From contig NZ_WBWA01000006.1 in NCBI RefSeq assembly GCF_008932295.1, forward strand, positions 62,001-126,000: DNA of 64,000 nucleotides, read 5' to 3'. This document shows positions 1 to 8,269 of the stretch, piece after piece; the first letter of the stretch is position 1; every line of letters starts with the position of its first letter. A program made the position numbers and the translations under genes. The stretch comes from Brucella tritici. Lineage in GTDB: Bacteria > Pseudomonadota > Alphaproteobacteria > Rhizobiales > Rhizobiaceae. The notes beneath the pieces are model-generated. The model did no database searches and was not told the DNA's origin. It saw nothing but the letters and a program-made list of their open reading frames with translations.

Positions 1-695
1 AGCGCGAAATCACGCACGCGGCGCAACAACCGTCCGGCAATACGCGGTGTGCCGCGCGAACGGCGGGCGACTTCCAGCGCACCATCCGGCGAAATACCCA
101 TCTGCATGATGCGCGCACCACGCCGCACGATATATTCCAGTTCCTCAACCGTATAGAAATTGAGCCGTGTCGGAATGCCGAAACGGTCCCGCAACGGCGT
201 GGTCAAAAGCCCGAGACGGGTCGTTGCCGCAACGAGCGTGAACTTGGCAAGATCAATCTTCACCGAACGTGCGGCAGGCCCTTCGCCGATGATGAGATCG
301 AGCTGGAAATCCTCCATGGCCGGATAGAGGATTTCTTCCACAGCCGGGCTCAGGCGATGAATTTCATCGATGAACAGAACGTCGCGCTCTTCCAGATTGG
401 TCAGCAGAGCCGCAAGATCGCCCGCTTTGGCAATGACCGGGCCGGATGTAGAGCGGAAATTGACGCCCAGTTCCTTGGCCATGATCTGCGCCAGCGTTGT
501 CTTGCCGAGACCTGGAGGGCCAACGAACAGGACGTGGTCAAGCGCCTCGCCCCGCACTTTGGCGGCCTCGATAAAGACTTTCAGATTGGCGCGCGCAGAC
601 GCTTGGCCGACAAAATCGTCAAGCGTCTGCGGGCGCAGCGTATTGTCTTCGTCTACGCGTCTATCGGCATCGATGAGAGGGTTGCGGTCGCTCAT
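1..695 (-). CDS. ruvB: Holliday junction branch-migration ATPase RuvB (3' part outside window)
   Basis: RuvB is the AAA+ motor that, with RuvA, drives branch migration of Holliday junctions in recombinational repair. About 231 N-terminal residues are visible; the C-terminal winged-helix part lies beyond the window edge. The protein starts [13 protein letters not shown]. The Walker A motif GPPGLGKT is near residues 59-66, the Walker B segment [11 protein letters not shown] near 108-118, and the sensor-type VAATTR motif follows. The start codon is chosen because the conserved N-terminus begins there. It lies about 40 bp downstream of ruvA in the same direction, so ruvC-ruvA-ruvB form one operon. 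Confidence 0.97.
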   Translation of the reverse strand, partial: MSDRNPLIDADRRVDEDNTLRPQTLDDFVGQASARANLKVFIEAAKVRGEALDHVLFVGPPGLGKTTLAQIMAKELGVNFRSTSGPVIAKAGDLAALLTNLEERDVLFIDEIHRLSPAVEEILYPAMEDFQLDLIIGEGPAARSVKIDLAKFTLVAATTRLGLLTTPLRDRFGIPTRLNFYTVEELEYIVRRGARIMQMGISPDGALEVARRSRGTPRIAGRLLRRVRDFA

Positions 696-735
696 GCCTT
701 CCTCCTCGCATGAACATATCGCTCAGGCAAGTAAA

Positions 736-1353
736 TCACCGCGACAATTCCTTTAGACCCAGGCGGATGAGCTTGGCCGAATCGGCATTCTCTCCCGCTT
801 CCTTCAGAGCAGCGGCGACGGCATTGGCGGCCTGATCACGCGAATAGCCGAGATTGGAAAGCGCCGACACCGCATCGGCAACCGGCGCCGGAGCAGCGCC
901 CGCGCCAAGTTCCTGCTTGAGCCCGATCGTGCCGCTCGCATCACCGGCAAAGGCAGGCGCCTTGTTCTTGAGTTCGGTCACGATGCGCTCAGCAACCTTC
1001 TTGCCGACACCCGGCGCGCGCGAAACCATGGCGATGTCGCGCAATGCGATCGCATTGGCGAGTTCTGATGGAGACAAAGTGCCAAGCACGGCCAGAGCCA
1101 CTTTCGCGCCAACGCCCTGCACATTCTGCAACAGGCGGAACCATTCGCGCTCAAGCTGATTGGCAAAACCATAAAGGCGGATCATGTCCTCGCGAACATA
1201 GGTTTCGATAAACAGGATGGCCGCCTCACCGGCACCACCAAGATTACCCAGCGTCCGTGCCGAACAAAACGCAACATAGCCAACACCATGGACGTCGATG
1301 ACGGCATGATCCTCGGCAATTTCATCGATCACACCCTTGAGCTTACCGATCAT
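736..1353 (-). CDS. ruvA: Holliday junction branch-migration protein RuvA
   Basis: RuvA binds four-way junctions as a tetramer and loads RuvB. The 205-residue product has the usual length. It begins MIGKLKGVI, the N-terminal OB fold, followed by helix-hairpin-helix motifs ([11 protein letters not shown] and [15 protein letters not shown], roughly residues 70-125). An Ala-rich linker and the small C-terminal RuvB-binding domain ([16 protein letters not shown]) come next. A start two codons further upstream (MAM) is possible and would directly abut the ruvC stop codon; the MIGKLKG start matches the family better. It is the middle gene of the ruvCAB operon. Confidence 0.97.
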   Translation of the reverse strand: MIGKLKGVIDEIAEDHAVIDVHGVGYVAFCSARTLGNLGGAGEAAILFIETYVREDMIRLYGFANQLEREWFRLLQNVQGVGAKVALAVLGTLSPSELANAIALRDIAMVSRAPGVGKKVAERIVTELKNKAPAFAGDASGTIGLKQELGAGAAPAPVADAVSALSNLGYSRDQAANAVAAALKEAGENADSAKLIRLGLKELSR

Positions 1354-1359
1354 GGCCAC

Positions 1360-1878
1360 CTACGCGATAAGTTGTTGCAACCGGCGCGCACTTGCGATGC
1401 TTTGCCGGTGATGCGCATGACAGATGGCGATAGCCAACGCATCGGCAGCATCGCTCGTATCGAACGATGCACGCGGCATCAGGACCTTCACCATCATATG
1501 GATTTGCTGCTTTTCACCGTGCCCGACGCCGATTACAGCCTTCTTCACGGCATTCGGCGCGTATTCGGCAACCGGCAGTCCGGCCTGCGCGGGTGCCAGC
1601 AACGCAATGCCGCGCGCCTGACCAAGCTTGAGCGTCGCCGTTGCGTCCTTGTTGACGAAGGTGTGTTCGACCGCCGCCTCATGCGGCATATATTCATGCA
1701 GGACTTTGGAAAGCCCTTCATGCAACTGGCAGAGGCGTGATGCGAGATCCATCTCGGCATTCGAGGTCACAGTCCCCGAACCGATGAAATGCAGTGAATT
1801 GCCCAACGATTCGACAATGCCCCAGCCGGTACGGCGCAGGCCCGGATCGATACCAATGATGCGAATCGTTTCTTTCAT
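1360..1878 (-). CDS. ruvC: crossover junction endodeoxyribonuclease RuvC
   Basis: RuvC is the Holliday junction resolvase that nicks RuvAB-processed junctions. At 172 residues it has family length. The acidic catalytic set of the RNase H fold is visible: D11 in GIDPG, E71 in AAVEH, and D143/D146 in [10 protein letters not shown], matching E. coli D7, E66, D138 and D141. It is the first gene of a ruvC-ruvA-ruvB operon, with ruvA following at essentially zero spacing, so translational coupling is likely. Confidence 0.97.
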   Translation of the reverse strand: MKETIRIIGIDPGLRRTGWGIVESLGNSLHFIGSGTVTSNAEMDLASRLCQLHEGLSKVLHEYMPHEAAVEHTFVNKDATATLKLGQARGIALLAPAQAGLPVAEYAPNAVKKAVIGVGHGEKQQIHMMVKVLMPRASFDTSDAADALAIAICHAHHRQSIASARRLQQLIA

Positions 1879-1938
1879 AAGCGAACCCTATCCTCAGACG
1901 GATTCACTTGACAGTAGAAAAGTGAACAAAAGAGAAAC

Positions 1939-1958
1939 ATGCGCCATGAAGGGCGCAT
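1939..1958 (-). terminator. hairpin downstream of rcdA
   Basis: A 7-bp perfect stem (ATGCGCC/GGCGCAT) with a 6-nt loop starts 12 bp after the rcdA stop and is followed on the minus strand by a T-rich stretch (GTTTCTCTTTTG). It probably terminates rcdA before ruvC, whose start is 60 bp further on. Confidence 0.5.
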
Positions 1959-1969
1959 ATGATCAGTTG

Positions 1970-2497
1970 TTATGAAGCGCCGAAAGCGGTCTTGAGCAAT
2001 ACGATCTGTTCGGAAACCGGGTTGCCACGCGGAACGCCCTGCAGCGAAACCACTTCACCGTAAACTTCGCGATCCATGCGGCGCACGCGCGCCTGAAGGC
2101 GCATGGAACGTTCAACCAGTTCCATGAATGCGGCAGGCAGTTCAGACCAGCCCTGCGCAATTTCGCCCGCCGACGGTGTATCAAGACGCACCTTGGCCTT
2201 TTCGGCGGAAACCTGCTGGCGGGTCATTTCACCACTGCGTGCTGCGCGCTGGAGCAACAGCCAGGAAGCAATCTGCATCAGGCGCGTCGTCAGACGCATT
2301 GATTCGGCGGCATAGAGCGTCGCAGCCACGCGCGAAAGATTGCGCGCATCCTCACGGCCTTCGCCGTCGAGATAGCTCGCAGCTTCCTCGACCATGTCCA
2401 TGCCTTCGGCGTAGATCGGCTTGAACGAATCCGAGAAGACCATGCGCTCCGCGAGGCTGATCATATTGCTCGGCATCTGACCCTGTTCGCTAATCAC
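1970..2497 (-). CDS. rcdA: DUF1465 protein, RcdA-type adaptor of CtrA degradation
   Basis: DUF1465 is the family of Caulobacter RcdA, an adaptor that helps ClpXP degrade the cell-cycle regulator CtrA. The core block EEAASYLDGEGREDARNLSR, followed by YAAESMRLTTRLMQIASWLL, fits the family's helical bundle. The open frame extends to an ATG at 2611, but that start has no Shine-Dalgarno and adds a non-conserved Arg/Pro-rich leader. I chose the GTG at 2497, which has AAGGTGG a few bases upstream and gives about 175 residues, the usual size; the ATG at 2461 is another option. An exact CtrA box lies upstream at 2693-2707, suggesting feedback from CtrA on its own degradation adaptor. The role here is inferred from the family. 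Confidence 0.85.
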   Translation of the reverse strand: MISEQGQMPSNMISLAERMVFSDSFKPIYAEGMDMVEEAASYLDGEGREDARNLSRVAATLYAAESMRLTTRLMQIASWLLLQRAARSGEMTRQQVSAEKAKVRLDTPSAGEIAQGWSELPAAFMELVERSMRLQARVRRMDREVYGEVVSLQGVPRGNPVSEQIVLLKTAFGAS

Positions 2498-2692
2498 TGC
2501 TCTGCCACCTTGCATGACCGCCTGTATCGGCGGCCCATTCCGTTGCCATATACGTCCAGTGGGATTTGCCGGACGGATACGAATAAAACCATTGAACCGC
2601 TGTTCGACCATGGGGGAGGCTGAGACGGAACAGCTACGCTAAACAAGTCCACGATAAACTGCACCTTCATGCACTGTCGCGCAAGTTTATGT

Positions 2693-2707
2693 TTAACATT
2701 CGGTTAA
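2693..2707. promoter_or_regulatory. CtrA box upstream of rcdA
   Basis: Exact match to the CtrA consensus TTAA-N7-TTAA (spacer CATTCGG). It lies 196 bp before the chosen rcdA start and about 80 bp before the alternative ATG. CtrA control of rcdA is known in Caulobacter; here it is inferred from the motif. Confidence 0.65.
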
Positions 2708-2821
2708 CATTTTCAGAGGCTTTTGATGAAAGCTTGTAAATAGAACGGATTGGGCAGTCATTCCGTTCCGCGCGCCTGCATGTGAAAATCGATATTTCCT
2801 CAACGCGCAGCAAAAAGCGCA

Positions 2822-2848
2822 TAAAAAAAGAGCCGCGATGGCGGCTCT
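2822..2848 (-). terminator. intrinsic terminator of the orphan transcript
   Basis: An 8-bp GC-rich perfect stem (AGAGCCGC/GCGGCTCT, loop 4 nt) is followed on the minus strand by seven T residues. No protein gene ends close upstream of it, since the opgC-like gene ends at 3050 and has its own hairpin. Confidence 0.8.
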
Positions 2849-2930
2849 CAGGAGTTTAACAGGGAGGCGTCAAACAGAGTGGCTAAACCACCCGGTAAGA
2901 ATCCAGCCGAACTGGATGTAAACCATTTAA
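2823..2930 (-). ncRNA. candidate CtrA-controlled small RNA
   Basis: Orphan transcription unit between rcdA and the opgC-like gene. Read on the minus strand it has an exact CtrA box (2942-2956) at the -35 position, then three hairpins in a row: ATCCAG/CTGGAT (2901-2917), GTGG/CCAC (2879-2891) and a strong intrinsic terminator. The single-stranded stretch before the terminator carries CCTCCC and CTCCT, which could pair with Shine-Dalgarno sequences. The start site is estimated from promoter spacing, giving about 105 nt. A 16-codon frame beginning at 2933 exists but lies at the predicted start site, so I favour a non-coding RNA. The cell-cycle sRNA EcpR1 of rhizobia is a natural comparison that I could not test. 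Confidence 0.55.
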
Positions 2931-2941
2931 CATTCTTAAGA

Positions 2942-2956
2942 TTAATGAATGGTTAA
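2942..2956. promoter_or_regulatory. CtrA box for the orphan small RNA
   Basis: Exact TTAA-N7-TTAA (spacer TGAATGG). About 17-20 bp downstream on the minus strand is an AT-rich -10-like stretch (GTTAAAT), then the first hairpin of the candidate RNA. Confidence 0.6.
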
Positions 2957-2970
2957 TTTCTGCGCAGCAC

Positions 2971-2979
2971 TGTGGATAA
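2971..2979 (-). promoter_or_regulatory. consensus DnaA box
   Basis: TTATCCACA on the minus strand is a full match to the high-affinity DnaA box, 15 bp from the CtrA box at 2942-2956. Only one box is present, so this is not an origin; a regulatory role or chance are both possible. Confidence 0.4.
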
Positions 2980-3013
2980 TCTCGCGCAAACAGGCGCTTT
3001 TCTCTCAAGGAAG

Positions 3014-3034
3014 AGCCGCCCTGAATGGGCGGCT
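3014..3034 (-). terminator. hairpin after the opgC-like gene
   Basis: An 8-bp perfect stem (AGCCGCCC/GGGCGGCT, loop 5 nt) begins 16 bp after the stop codon. The following T-tract on the minus strand is poor (CTTCCTTGAG), so termination may be only partial. Confidence 0.5.
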
Positions 3035-3049
3035 GATCAGTGGTGAGTG

Positions 3050-4273
3050 TTAATAACGCTGCATCGCAGGCTTCGAGCTTGAGGCAACCTGGATCTTGAC
3101 AGGCTCGGCAGCGGGAACAGCGGCTTTTGCCGAAGCGGTTGCGCCCTTCTTGCTCCAACCGATGGTTGGCAGCCATTCAAGATAATAGGCCAGCGCGAAC
3201 TGCATGACGATGCCGGTTGCAATCAGCAGCGTGTCATAAGGCAGGCCACCAGGATTAACGAGCTTCATCACCTGTGCGACCATTGCCAGCAACGTCCCGG
3301 CAATAAAGACCGGCAAGGAATGCTTGCCGAGAATCGCCAGCGGATTATCTGGCGCAGTCCGGGCAATGTTGTTCAGCGTCGGCACAACAGCGATGAGATA
3401 GGCAATCGCCAGTACATGCAGCAGGCGCGGGCCAGACAGGAAGGTCTTGTCGAAGCCGGTGAGGACCATTGGCATGCCCATCGATGCATCGATACCCCAG
3501 AGCGGGATGCGCACCCATGCCAGCGCCAGCACGAGATAGCCGACGGCAAGGCCTATCAGCAGCGGATGCTTCGGCAGTTCACCACCGCGACGTACATGCA
3601 TCACGCCCGCAATACCGATCGCGAACAGGAACTGCCACGACAGCGGATTGAGGAACCAGACGCCTTCGGTCGGATAGTTGACCGGCGCAACGTGATAGAG
3701 GCCCGACAGGAACCAGACCGTGCCGGAAACACCGAGCATGAGCGGCAGGCTGATGCGCGCCAGCAGAAGCAGGATCGGGGTCAGAACCAGCATCACGGCA
3801 TACATCGACAGAATGTTGTTATAGCCGAGCTGGTGGCCCATCGTGACGATGCCGAACAGCGCCTCGACCGGATGCTTGACCAGCGGCGCGATGTTGATCT
3901 GCGTCAGCAGTTCCGAACGTTTCAGGAAGATGGCCGCAGAGGCGAAAATGGCGATGGTCGCCATGGTCGTCATGATATGCGTTGTATAAAGCACGCCAGC
4001 GCGGCGCCACATCTTCAGCGACAGGAGCAGGCGATTGCCGGGAGCGAATTTCGATCCATAGGCCAGCGCCACAGCCATGCCGGAAATGAGCACGAAAGCC
4101 TCAGCCGAATCGGAGAAGCCCAGATTCTTGTGCGTGAAATGCTCATAGATTGTGCCGGGCACATGGTTGATGAAGATCGTTAGCAGCGCAAGCGCACGGA
4201 AAACGTCGATACGCGTATCGCGCATTTTCGTCGGTTGTGCGGGCAACGCTTCTCTAGCGGTCGCAATGTTCAT
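3050..4273 (-). CDS. OpgC-family membrane acyltransferase, probable cyclic glucan modification protein
   Basis: The 407-residue polytopic inner-membrane protein begins with the OpgC-type signature RIDVFRALALLTIFINHVPGTIYEHFTHKN split over about residues 21-50, followed by roughly ten hydrophobic segments. OpgC proteins transfer succinyl groups to periplasmic glucans; in Brucella a family member (Cgm) succinylates cyclic beta-1,2-glucan, and its locus is remembered as lying close to the ruv/tol region. That makes the same role likely here, though it is an inference. The C-terminal 30 residues are hydrophilic and Ala/Lys-rich. It is transcribed away from thiE. Confidence 0.8.
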   Translation of the reverse strand: MNIATAREALPAQPTKMRDTRIDVFRALALLTIFINHVPGTIYEHFTHKNLGFSDSAEAFVLISGMAVALAYGSKFAPGNRLLLSLKMWRRAGVLYTTHIMTTMATIAIFASAAIFLKRSELLTQINIAPLVKHPVEALFGIVTMGHQLGYNNILSMYAVMLVLTPILLLLARISLPLMLGVSGTVWFLSGLYHVAPVNYPTEGVWFLNPLSWQFLFAIGIAGVMHVRRGGELPKHPLLIGLAVGYLVLALAWVRIPLWGIDASMGMPMVLTGFDKTFLSGPRLLHVLAIAYLIAVVPTLNNIARTAPDNPLAILGKHSLPVFIAGTLLAMVAQVMKLVNPGGLPYDTLLIATGIVMQFALAYYLEWLPTIGWSKKGATASAKAAVPAAEPVKIQVASSSKPAMQRY

Positions 4274-4660
4274 TTACCAGCCTGCCTATCTTTGAAGGAA
4301 AGCGCCGGCACTTGGGATTGCGAGGCTTTCCAATCTTCTTCGTGTCATTCCGGATGGGTAACCGGAACAGTTTCACACGTTCTGCCGGGGCGTTCGGTGC
4401 CCGGTCTTGGTGTGGCTTATATACCCGTTAATCCCGGCAGAACCGGGTTGGTTCCGATCAACTTTCGTTCCAGTGGATAACATTATGCCAGCCCGGACAG
4501 GCGCAAACCGGAGAGTGTTTCGCCAATGAATACTTGCCGAAGCGCGGTTGCGTCGCATAAATGCGATAAAACAAATAGATAGAGCGCCGTTTCCGTTTCC
4601 GGTAAACACAGTGCTTCTATTGCCCGAATTCCATCACGTTTTTCCCGTTAGGCTTGGCTC
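4274..4660. other. divergent intergenic region between opgC-like gene and thiE
   Basis: This 387-bp gap must carry two divergent promoters. I see no TPP riboswitch signature in front of thiE. A partial copy of the REP-like repeat occupies about 4556-4590. A short inverted repeat CCCGG/CCGGG lies near 4433-4447. No convincing small gene was found. Confidence 0.5.
4556..4590. repeat. partial REP-like repeat
   Basis: The segment GCGATAAAACAAATAG followed by A/T-TAGAGCG matches the inner part of the longer repeat at 40131-40233 (reverse strand) with one mismatch. It lies about 70 bp upstream of thiE. Confidence 0.6.
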
Positions 4661-5326
4661 ATGAACACGCCCGCTCACCAGACTGAAATCGAACGCTGCC
4701 GCATCGTGCTGGTTGCGCCTCCGCTTGCCGACGGCGCGGCTCTTGCAAAGCTTTTGACGGCTGCGCTCTCGGGCGGTGACGTCGCAAGCGTCATTCTCGA
4801 CACCGGCGATCTCGACGAAGCCACTTTTCAGGCCATGGCCGAAAAAGTCATCCCCGTCATTCAGGAAAAAGGCGCCGCCGCGCTTATCCTGAATGATACG
4901 CGCATCGCGGGCCGGGTCGGGGCAGACGGCATTCATATCGAAGGCAAAGCTGCCGATCTGGCAGATGCCATCGAAAAACATACGCCGAAGATGATTGTCG
5001 GCACCGGCAATCTGCGTGACCGCCATGGTGCGATGGAGATCGGCGAATTGCAGCCCGACTATGTCTTTTTCGGCAAGATCGGCGCGGATAACAAGCCGGA
5101 CGCCCATCCGCGTAACCTGTCGCTGGCCGAATGGTGGTCGCAGATGGTGGAAATTCCCAGCATCGCGCAAGCCGGAAGCACGCTGGAAAGCATCATCCCC
5201 GCAGCCGAAACCGGCGCGGATTTCGTTGCGCTCGGTCGGGCGGTCTTCGACGCCGAAGACCCTGCAAAAGCTGTCGCGGAAGCCAACCGGCTTCTCGATG
5301 AGAACGCGCCACGCTTTGAAAACTGA
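4661..5326 (+). CDS. thiE: thiamine phosphate synthase family protein
   Basis: The 221-residue TIM-barrel protein belongs to the ThiE/TenI family. ThiE joins the hydroxymethylpyrimidine and thiazole phosphates to thiamine phosphate. Family blocks are present: LILNDTRIAGRVGADGIHIE near residues 75-94, and TGADFVALGRAVF near the phosphate-binding C-terminus. The central motif differs from the classic S-x-H pattern (GTGNLRDRH, and YVFFGKI instead of the usual GP-F-T-K), so a divergent paralogue cannot be excluded. A Sel1-repeat gene follows 22 bp downstream and may be co-transcribed. Confidence 0.8.
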   Translation: MNTPAHQTEIERCRIVLVAPPLADGAALAKLLTAALSGGDVASVILDTGDLDEATFQAMAEKVIPVIQEKGAAALILNDTRIAGRVGADGIHIEGKAADLADAIEKHTPKMIVGTGNLRDRHGAMEIGELQPDYVFFGKIGADNKPDAHPRNLSLAEWWSQMVEIPSIAQAGSTLESIIPAAETGADFVALGRAVFDAEDPAKAVAEANRLLDENAPRFEN

Positions 5327-5348
5327 TCCCTTCATCAAGGTCTTGCCG

Positions 5349-6410
5349 ATGCCTATGAAGAACAAACTTCTTCTCGCTGCAATTCTGACATTCGCGCTGC
5401 CGGTCCTGCCTGCTCTGTCAGCAAGCGAGCCGGAGCACGGTCAGAAGGAGAGCCAGCAGGGTAATCACAAGGACAAGAAGGCCGACAAGCCAGTCGGGCC
5501 AGCCAAGCCGGTGATGCTGCCGCAACCGGCAACCACCGAACCGATGCCCCACATCGATCCGAGCCGTTTCGGCGACAAGCCCGCGGACGAGGCATTTGGC
5601 GCATTTCAACGCGGCCTCTATCTGACCGCTTTCAATCTGGCCAAGCCGCAGGCTGAAAAAGGCGATCCGGCTTCACAGGCGCTCATCGCAGAGATTTATG
5701 CACGCGGCCTCGGTATCCCCGCCAATCAGAAACTGGCGGCGGAATGGTACGAGAAGGCGGCCAAAAACGGTGTTGTCGAGGCGCAATTCCGCTATGCGGC
5801 ACTTCTGCTTCAGGGCACCTACACCACGAAGGACCCGGTCAAGGCCGAGGAGCTGATGAAGAAGGCAGCCGAAGGCGGCAATGCCATGGCGCAGTTCAAC
5901 TACGGCCAGATGCTGATGGTGAAGACACCCGGCAAGCCGGGCATCGACCTCGCCTTCCCCTTGTTCGAGAAGGCAGCCGAAGCCAAACTGGCCGACGCAC
6001 AATATGCGCTCAGCCAGATTTATGCCAACGGTACGCCTGCCATTCCGCGTGACGACAAGAAGGCACGGGTCTATCTTCTGCTCGCAGCCGCACAAGGTTA
6101 CGATACGGCGCAGTTCGATCTCGGCCGCTGGCTGATCGAGGGGCGCGGCGGCGACCGCGACTATGAACAGGGTTTCGGCTGGATGCGTCTTGGTGCCCAG
6201 CGCGGCATGGTGATGGCGCAGGCCTGGCTTGCCCGTCTCTATCGCGACGGCATCGGCACCGAAGGCGATCTCGTCAAGGCTGCGGCCTGGTATATTGTTG
6301 CCCAACGCGCCGGTTTTCGTTCGCCGGACCTCAACGACATGATGGACGGACTGGCGGACGACCAGATCAAGCAGGCCATAGAAACCGCCAACAATCTGCG
6401 CGTTCGCTGA
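5349..6410 (+). CDS. secreted Sel1-repeat (TPR-like) protein
   Basis: A 353-residue protein with an N-terminal signal peptide (MPMKNKLLLAAILTFALPV, cleavage probably after PALSAS). A Lys/Pro-rich linker follows, then several Sel1-like repeats from about residue 85 to the end (ALIAEIYARGLGIPANQKLA, AEWYEKAAKNG, GQMLMVKTPG, LARLYRDGIGTEGDLVKAAA). Such periplasmic helical repeats mediate protein contacts; no specific partner can be named. The frame is open further upstream within thiE, but the start at 5349 has AAGGT at suitable spacing and opens the signal peptide; the ATG at 5355 is an alternative. Confidence 0.85.
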   Translation: MPMKNKLLLAAILTFALPVLPALSASEPEHGQKESQQGNHKDKKADKPVGPAKPVMLPQPATTEPMPHIDPSRFGDKPADEAFGAFQRGLYLTAFNLAKPQAEKGDPASQALIAEIYARGLGIPANQKLAAEWYEKAAKNGVVEAQFRYAALLLQGTYTTKDPVKAEELMKKAAEGGNAMAQFNYGQMLMVKTPGKPGIDLAFPLFEKAAEAKLADAQYALSQIYANGTPAIPRDDKKARVYLLLAAAQGYDTAQFDLGRWLIEGRGGDRDYEQGFGWMRLGAQRGMVMAQAWLARLYRDGIGTEGDLVKAAAWYIVAQRAGFRSPDLNDMMDGLADDQIKQAIETANNLRVR

Positions 6411-6457
6411 TTTTTGGGCGAATTTTCTGGCCCGACCGGCTCTCTTTTCGTGCTCAG

Positions 6458-6480
6458 GCTTGCGCCAAGCGCCTTTTTAT
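6458..6480 (+). terminator. weak intrinsic terminator after the Sel1 gene
   Basis: A GCTTG/CAAGC stem with a 3-nt loop is followed by GCCTTTTTAT on the plus strand, about 50 bp after the stop codon. Confidence 0.4.
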
Positions 6481-6615
6481 GGTCTTGAGACGCCGATTAT
6501 CGTGGTTCGAGTATAAGGCAGGTGCGCAATCTCCGGAACAAAACCGGACGGTTGCCTTTTCGTCGTCATGCACCGGACCGCACATGGTTTCACATTTTCA
6601 TTCCGGATCAAGCTC

Positions 6616-7176
6616 ATGAAGATCAATGGTAACGAAATCCGCCCCGGCAATGTCATCGAACATGCTGGCGGCCTGTGGGTTGCGGTCAAGACCAACGCCG
6701 TCAAGCCTGGCAAGGGCGGCGCCTATAATCAGGTCGAACTGAAGAACCTCATCAACGGCACCAAGCTCAACGAACGTTTTCGCGCTGCTGAAACCGTGGA
6801 GCGCGTTCGTCTGGAGCAGAAGGATTTCTCGTTCCTCTACGAACAGGGCGAAGCGCTGATCTTCATGGACACCGAATCCTACGAACAGCTTGAGCTGGCC
6901 AAGGATTTCGTCGGCGACCGCGCTGCTTTCCTGCAGGACGGCATGATGGTCACGGTCGAACTTTACGAAGAAAAGCCGATCGGCATCCGCCTGCCGGATC
7001 AGGTCACGCTTGCCATCACGGAAGCTGATCCGGTCGTCAAGGGCCAGACCGCTGCATCTTCCTACAAGCCGGCTGTGCTTGAAAACGGTATCCGTATCCT
7101 CGTTCCGCCGTTCATCGCATCAGGCGAACGCGTGATCGTTGATACCAACGAACTGACCTACGTCAGCCGCGCTTAA
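6616..7176 (+). CDS. efp: translation elongation factor P
   Basis: EF-P relieves ribosome stalling at polyproline stretches. At 186 residues it has family length with the N-terminal KOW domain (residues 1-65), an OB domain, and the C-terminal domain with the [20 protein letters not shown] block. K33 in KPGKGG is the position that EpmA lysylates in other bacteria. The start at 6616 gives the canonical [11 protein letters not shown]; the frame runs further upstream without conservation. It is probably a single-gene unit. Confidence 0.97.
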   Translation: MKINGNEIRPGNVIEHAGGLWVAVKTNAVKPGKGGAYNQVELKNLINGTKLNERFRAAETVERVRLEQKDFSFLYEQGEALIFMDTESYEQLELAKDFVGDRAAFLQDGMMVTVELYEEKPIGIRLPDQVTLAITEADPVVKGQTAASSYKPAVLENGIRILVPPFIASGERVIVDTNELTYVSRA

Positions 7177-7194
7177 TACGAAAAACGAGATCTG

Positions 7195-7218
7195 CGGCGC
7201 CCCGTATAGGGCGCTGCA
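7195..7218 (+). terminator. hairpin after efp
   Basis: A 9-bp stem with one G-U pair (GCGGCGCCC/GGGCGCTGC, loop 5-6 nt) lies 18 bp after the stop codon; there is no real T-tract, so efficiency is uncertain. Confidence 0.4.
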
Positions 7219-7382
7219 TAATCCATGTCGCAAAGATTGCGACCGTTCTTTCTCAGATCGCTCAATTCCCCGACTGTCCGCCAAACATGTTTCTGGCTGG
7301 ATGTTCGACCTTCTGTTTATGATTAACTGCTTGATCCCCTTCAAAATCCACGCTTCGGGATCGTGCTTACAAGGACAATGAA

Positions 7383-8174
7383 ATGGCCCGCTCAGCCCTT
7401 CTCAACGTTATGGTACAGGCCGCTATGAAGGCCGGCCGCAGCCTCGCTCGTGATTTTGGTGAAGTCCAGAATCTCCAGGTTTCTCTTAAGGGCCCAGGCG
7501 ACTATGTCAGCCAGGCAGACCGCCGCGCCGAACAGATCGTCTATACGGAATTGAGCCGCGCCCGCCCGGATTACGGCTTCCTGATGGAAGAATCCGGCGA
7601 GGTTGAATCCAAGGACGGACAGCATCGCTGGCTGGTCGACCCTCTCGACGGCACCACGAATTTCCTGCACGGCATTCCGGTTTTCGCAGTCTCCATCGCT
7701 CTCGAGCGTCAGGGACAGATCGTCGCCGGCGTGATCTACAATCCGGCCATGGACGAGCTTTACACCGCAGAACGCGGCGGCGGCGCATTCCTCAATGACC
7801 GTCGCCTGCGCGTCGCATCGCGCAACAAGCTGGTTGATTCCGTCATCGGCACCGGCATCCCTCATCTGGGTCGCGGCCATCACGGCCATTATCTGGTCGA
7901 ACTGCGCAATGTCATGGCCGAAACCGCAGGCATTCGCCGCATGGGCGCCATTGCACTCGACCTCGCCTATGTTGCAGGCGGTCGTCTGGATGGTTTCTGG
8001 GAAGATGGCATGCATCCGTGGGATATCGGCGCGGGCATCCTGATGGTTCGCGAGGCTGGCGGCTTTGTCTCGGACAAAAACGGCGGACAGGATATGTTCA
8101 GCAACCAGACGATCATTGCTGGCAACGAAGCCATTCACGGCGCACTTCTTAAGACAATCAAGAAGCCGATCTGA
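7383..8174 (+). CDS. suhB: inositol monophosphatase family protein SuhB
   Basis: A 263-residue member of the Mg/Li-dependent inositol monophosphatase family. The metal-binding residues are visible: E69/E70 in MEESGE, the D86-P-L-D89-G-T-T block, and the C-terminal HPWDIGAG. The family hydrolyses inositol-1-phosphate and related sugar phosphates; bacterial SuhB also acts with rRNA antitermination complexes. AAGGACA precedes the ATG by a normal distance. It is followed by a strong hairpin at 8219-8246. Confidence 0.93.
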   Translation: MARSALLNVMVQAAMKAGRSLARDFGEVQNLQVSLKGPGDYVSQADRRAEQIVYTELSRARPDYGFLMEESGEVESKDGQHRWLVDPLDGTTNFLHGIPVFAVSIALERQGQIVAGVIYNPAMDELYTAERGGGAFLNDRRLRVASRNKLVDSVIGTGIPHLGRGHHGHYLVELRNVMAETAGIRRMGAIALDLAYVAGGRLDGFWEDGMHPWDIGAGILMVREAGGFVSDKNGGQDMFSNQTIIAGNEAIHGALLKTIKKPI

Positions 8175-8218
8175 AATACTAACACGTTGGCAGAAATTCT
8201 GATGTCCGAATAGACATT

Positions 8219-8246
8219 GAGGCCGAGCGTTTAAGTGCTCGGCCTC
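8219..8246. terminator. bidirectional hairpin between suhB and the 23-aa gene
   Basis: A perfect 10-bp stem (GAGGCCGAGC/GCTCGGCCTC, loop 8 nt). On the plus strand it is followed by TCTT, closing suhB. It also lies 24 bp beyond the stop codon of the minus-strand small gene. Confidence 0.75.
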
Positions 8247-8269
8247 TCTTGCAACTCAAATAAAAACTA

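Noticed and set aside
2883..2933. 16-codon frame in the candidate small RNA
   Set aside because: Its ATG falls at the predicted transcription start and no ribosome binding site precedes it.
2942..2979. Replication origin from CtrA and DnaA boxes
   Set aside because: Only one DnaA box is present, there is no AT-rich unwinding element or parAB/dnaA/hemE context, and two CtrA boxes are explained by rcdA and the small RNA.
4995..5348. Upstream extension of the Sel1-repeat gene into thiE
   Set aside because: The frame is open but overlaps thiE fully; the signal peptide and ribosome binding site place the start at 5349.
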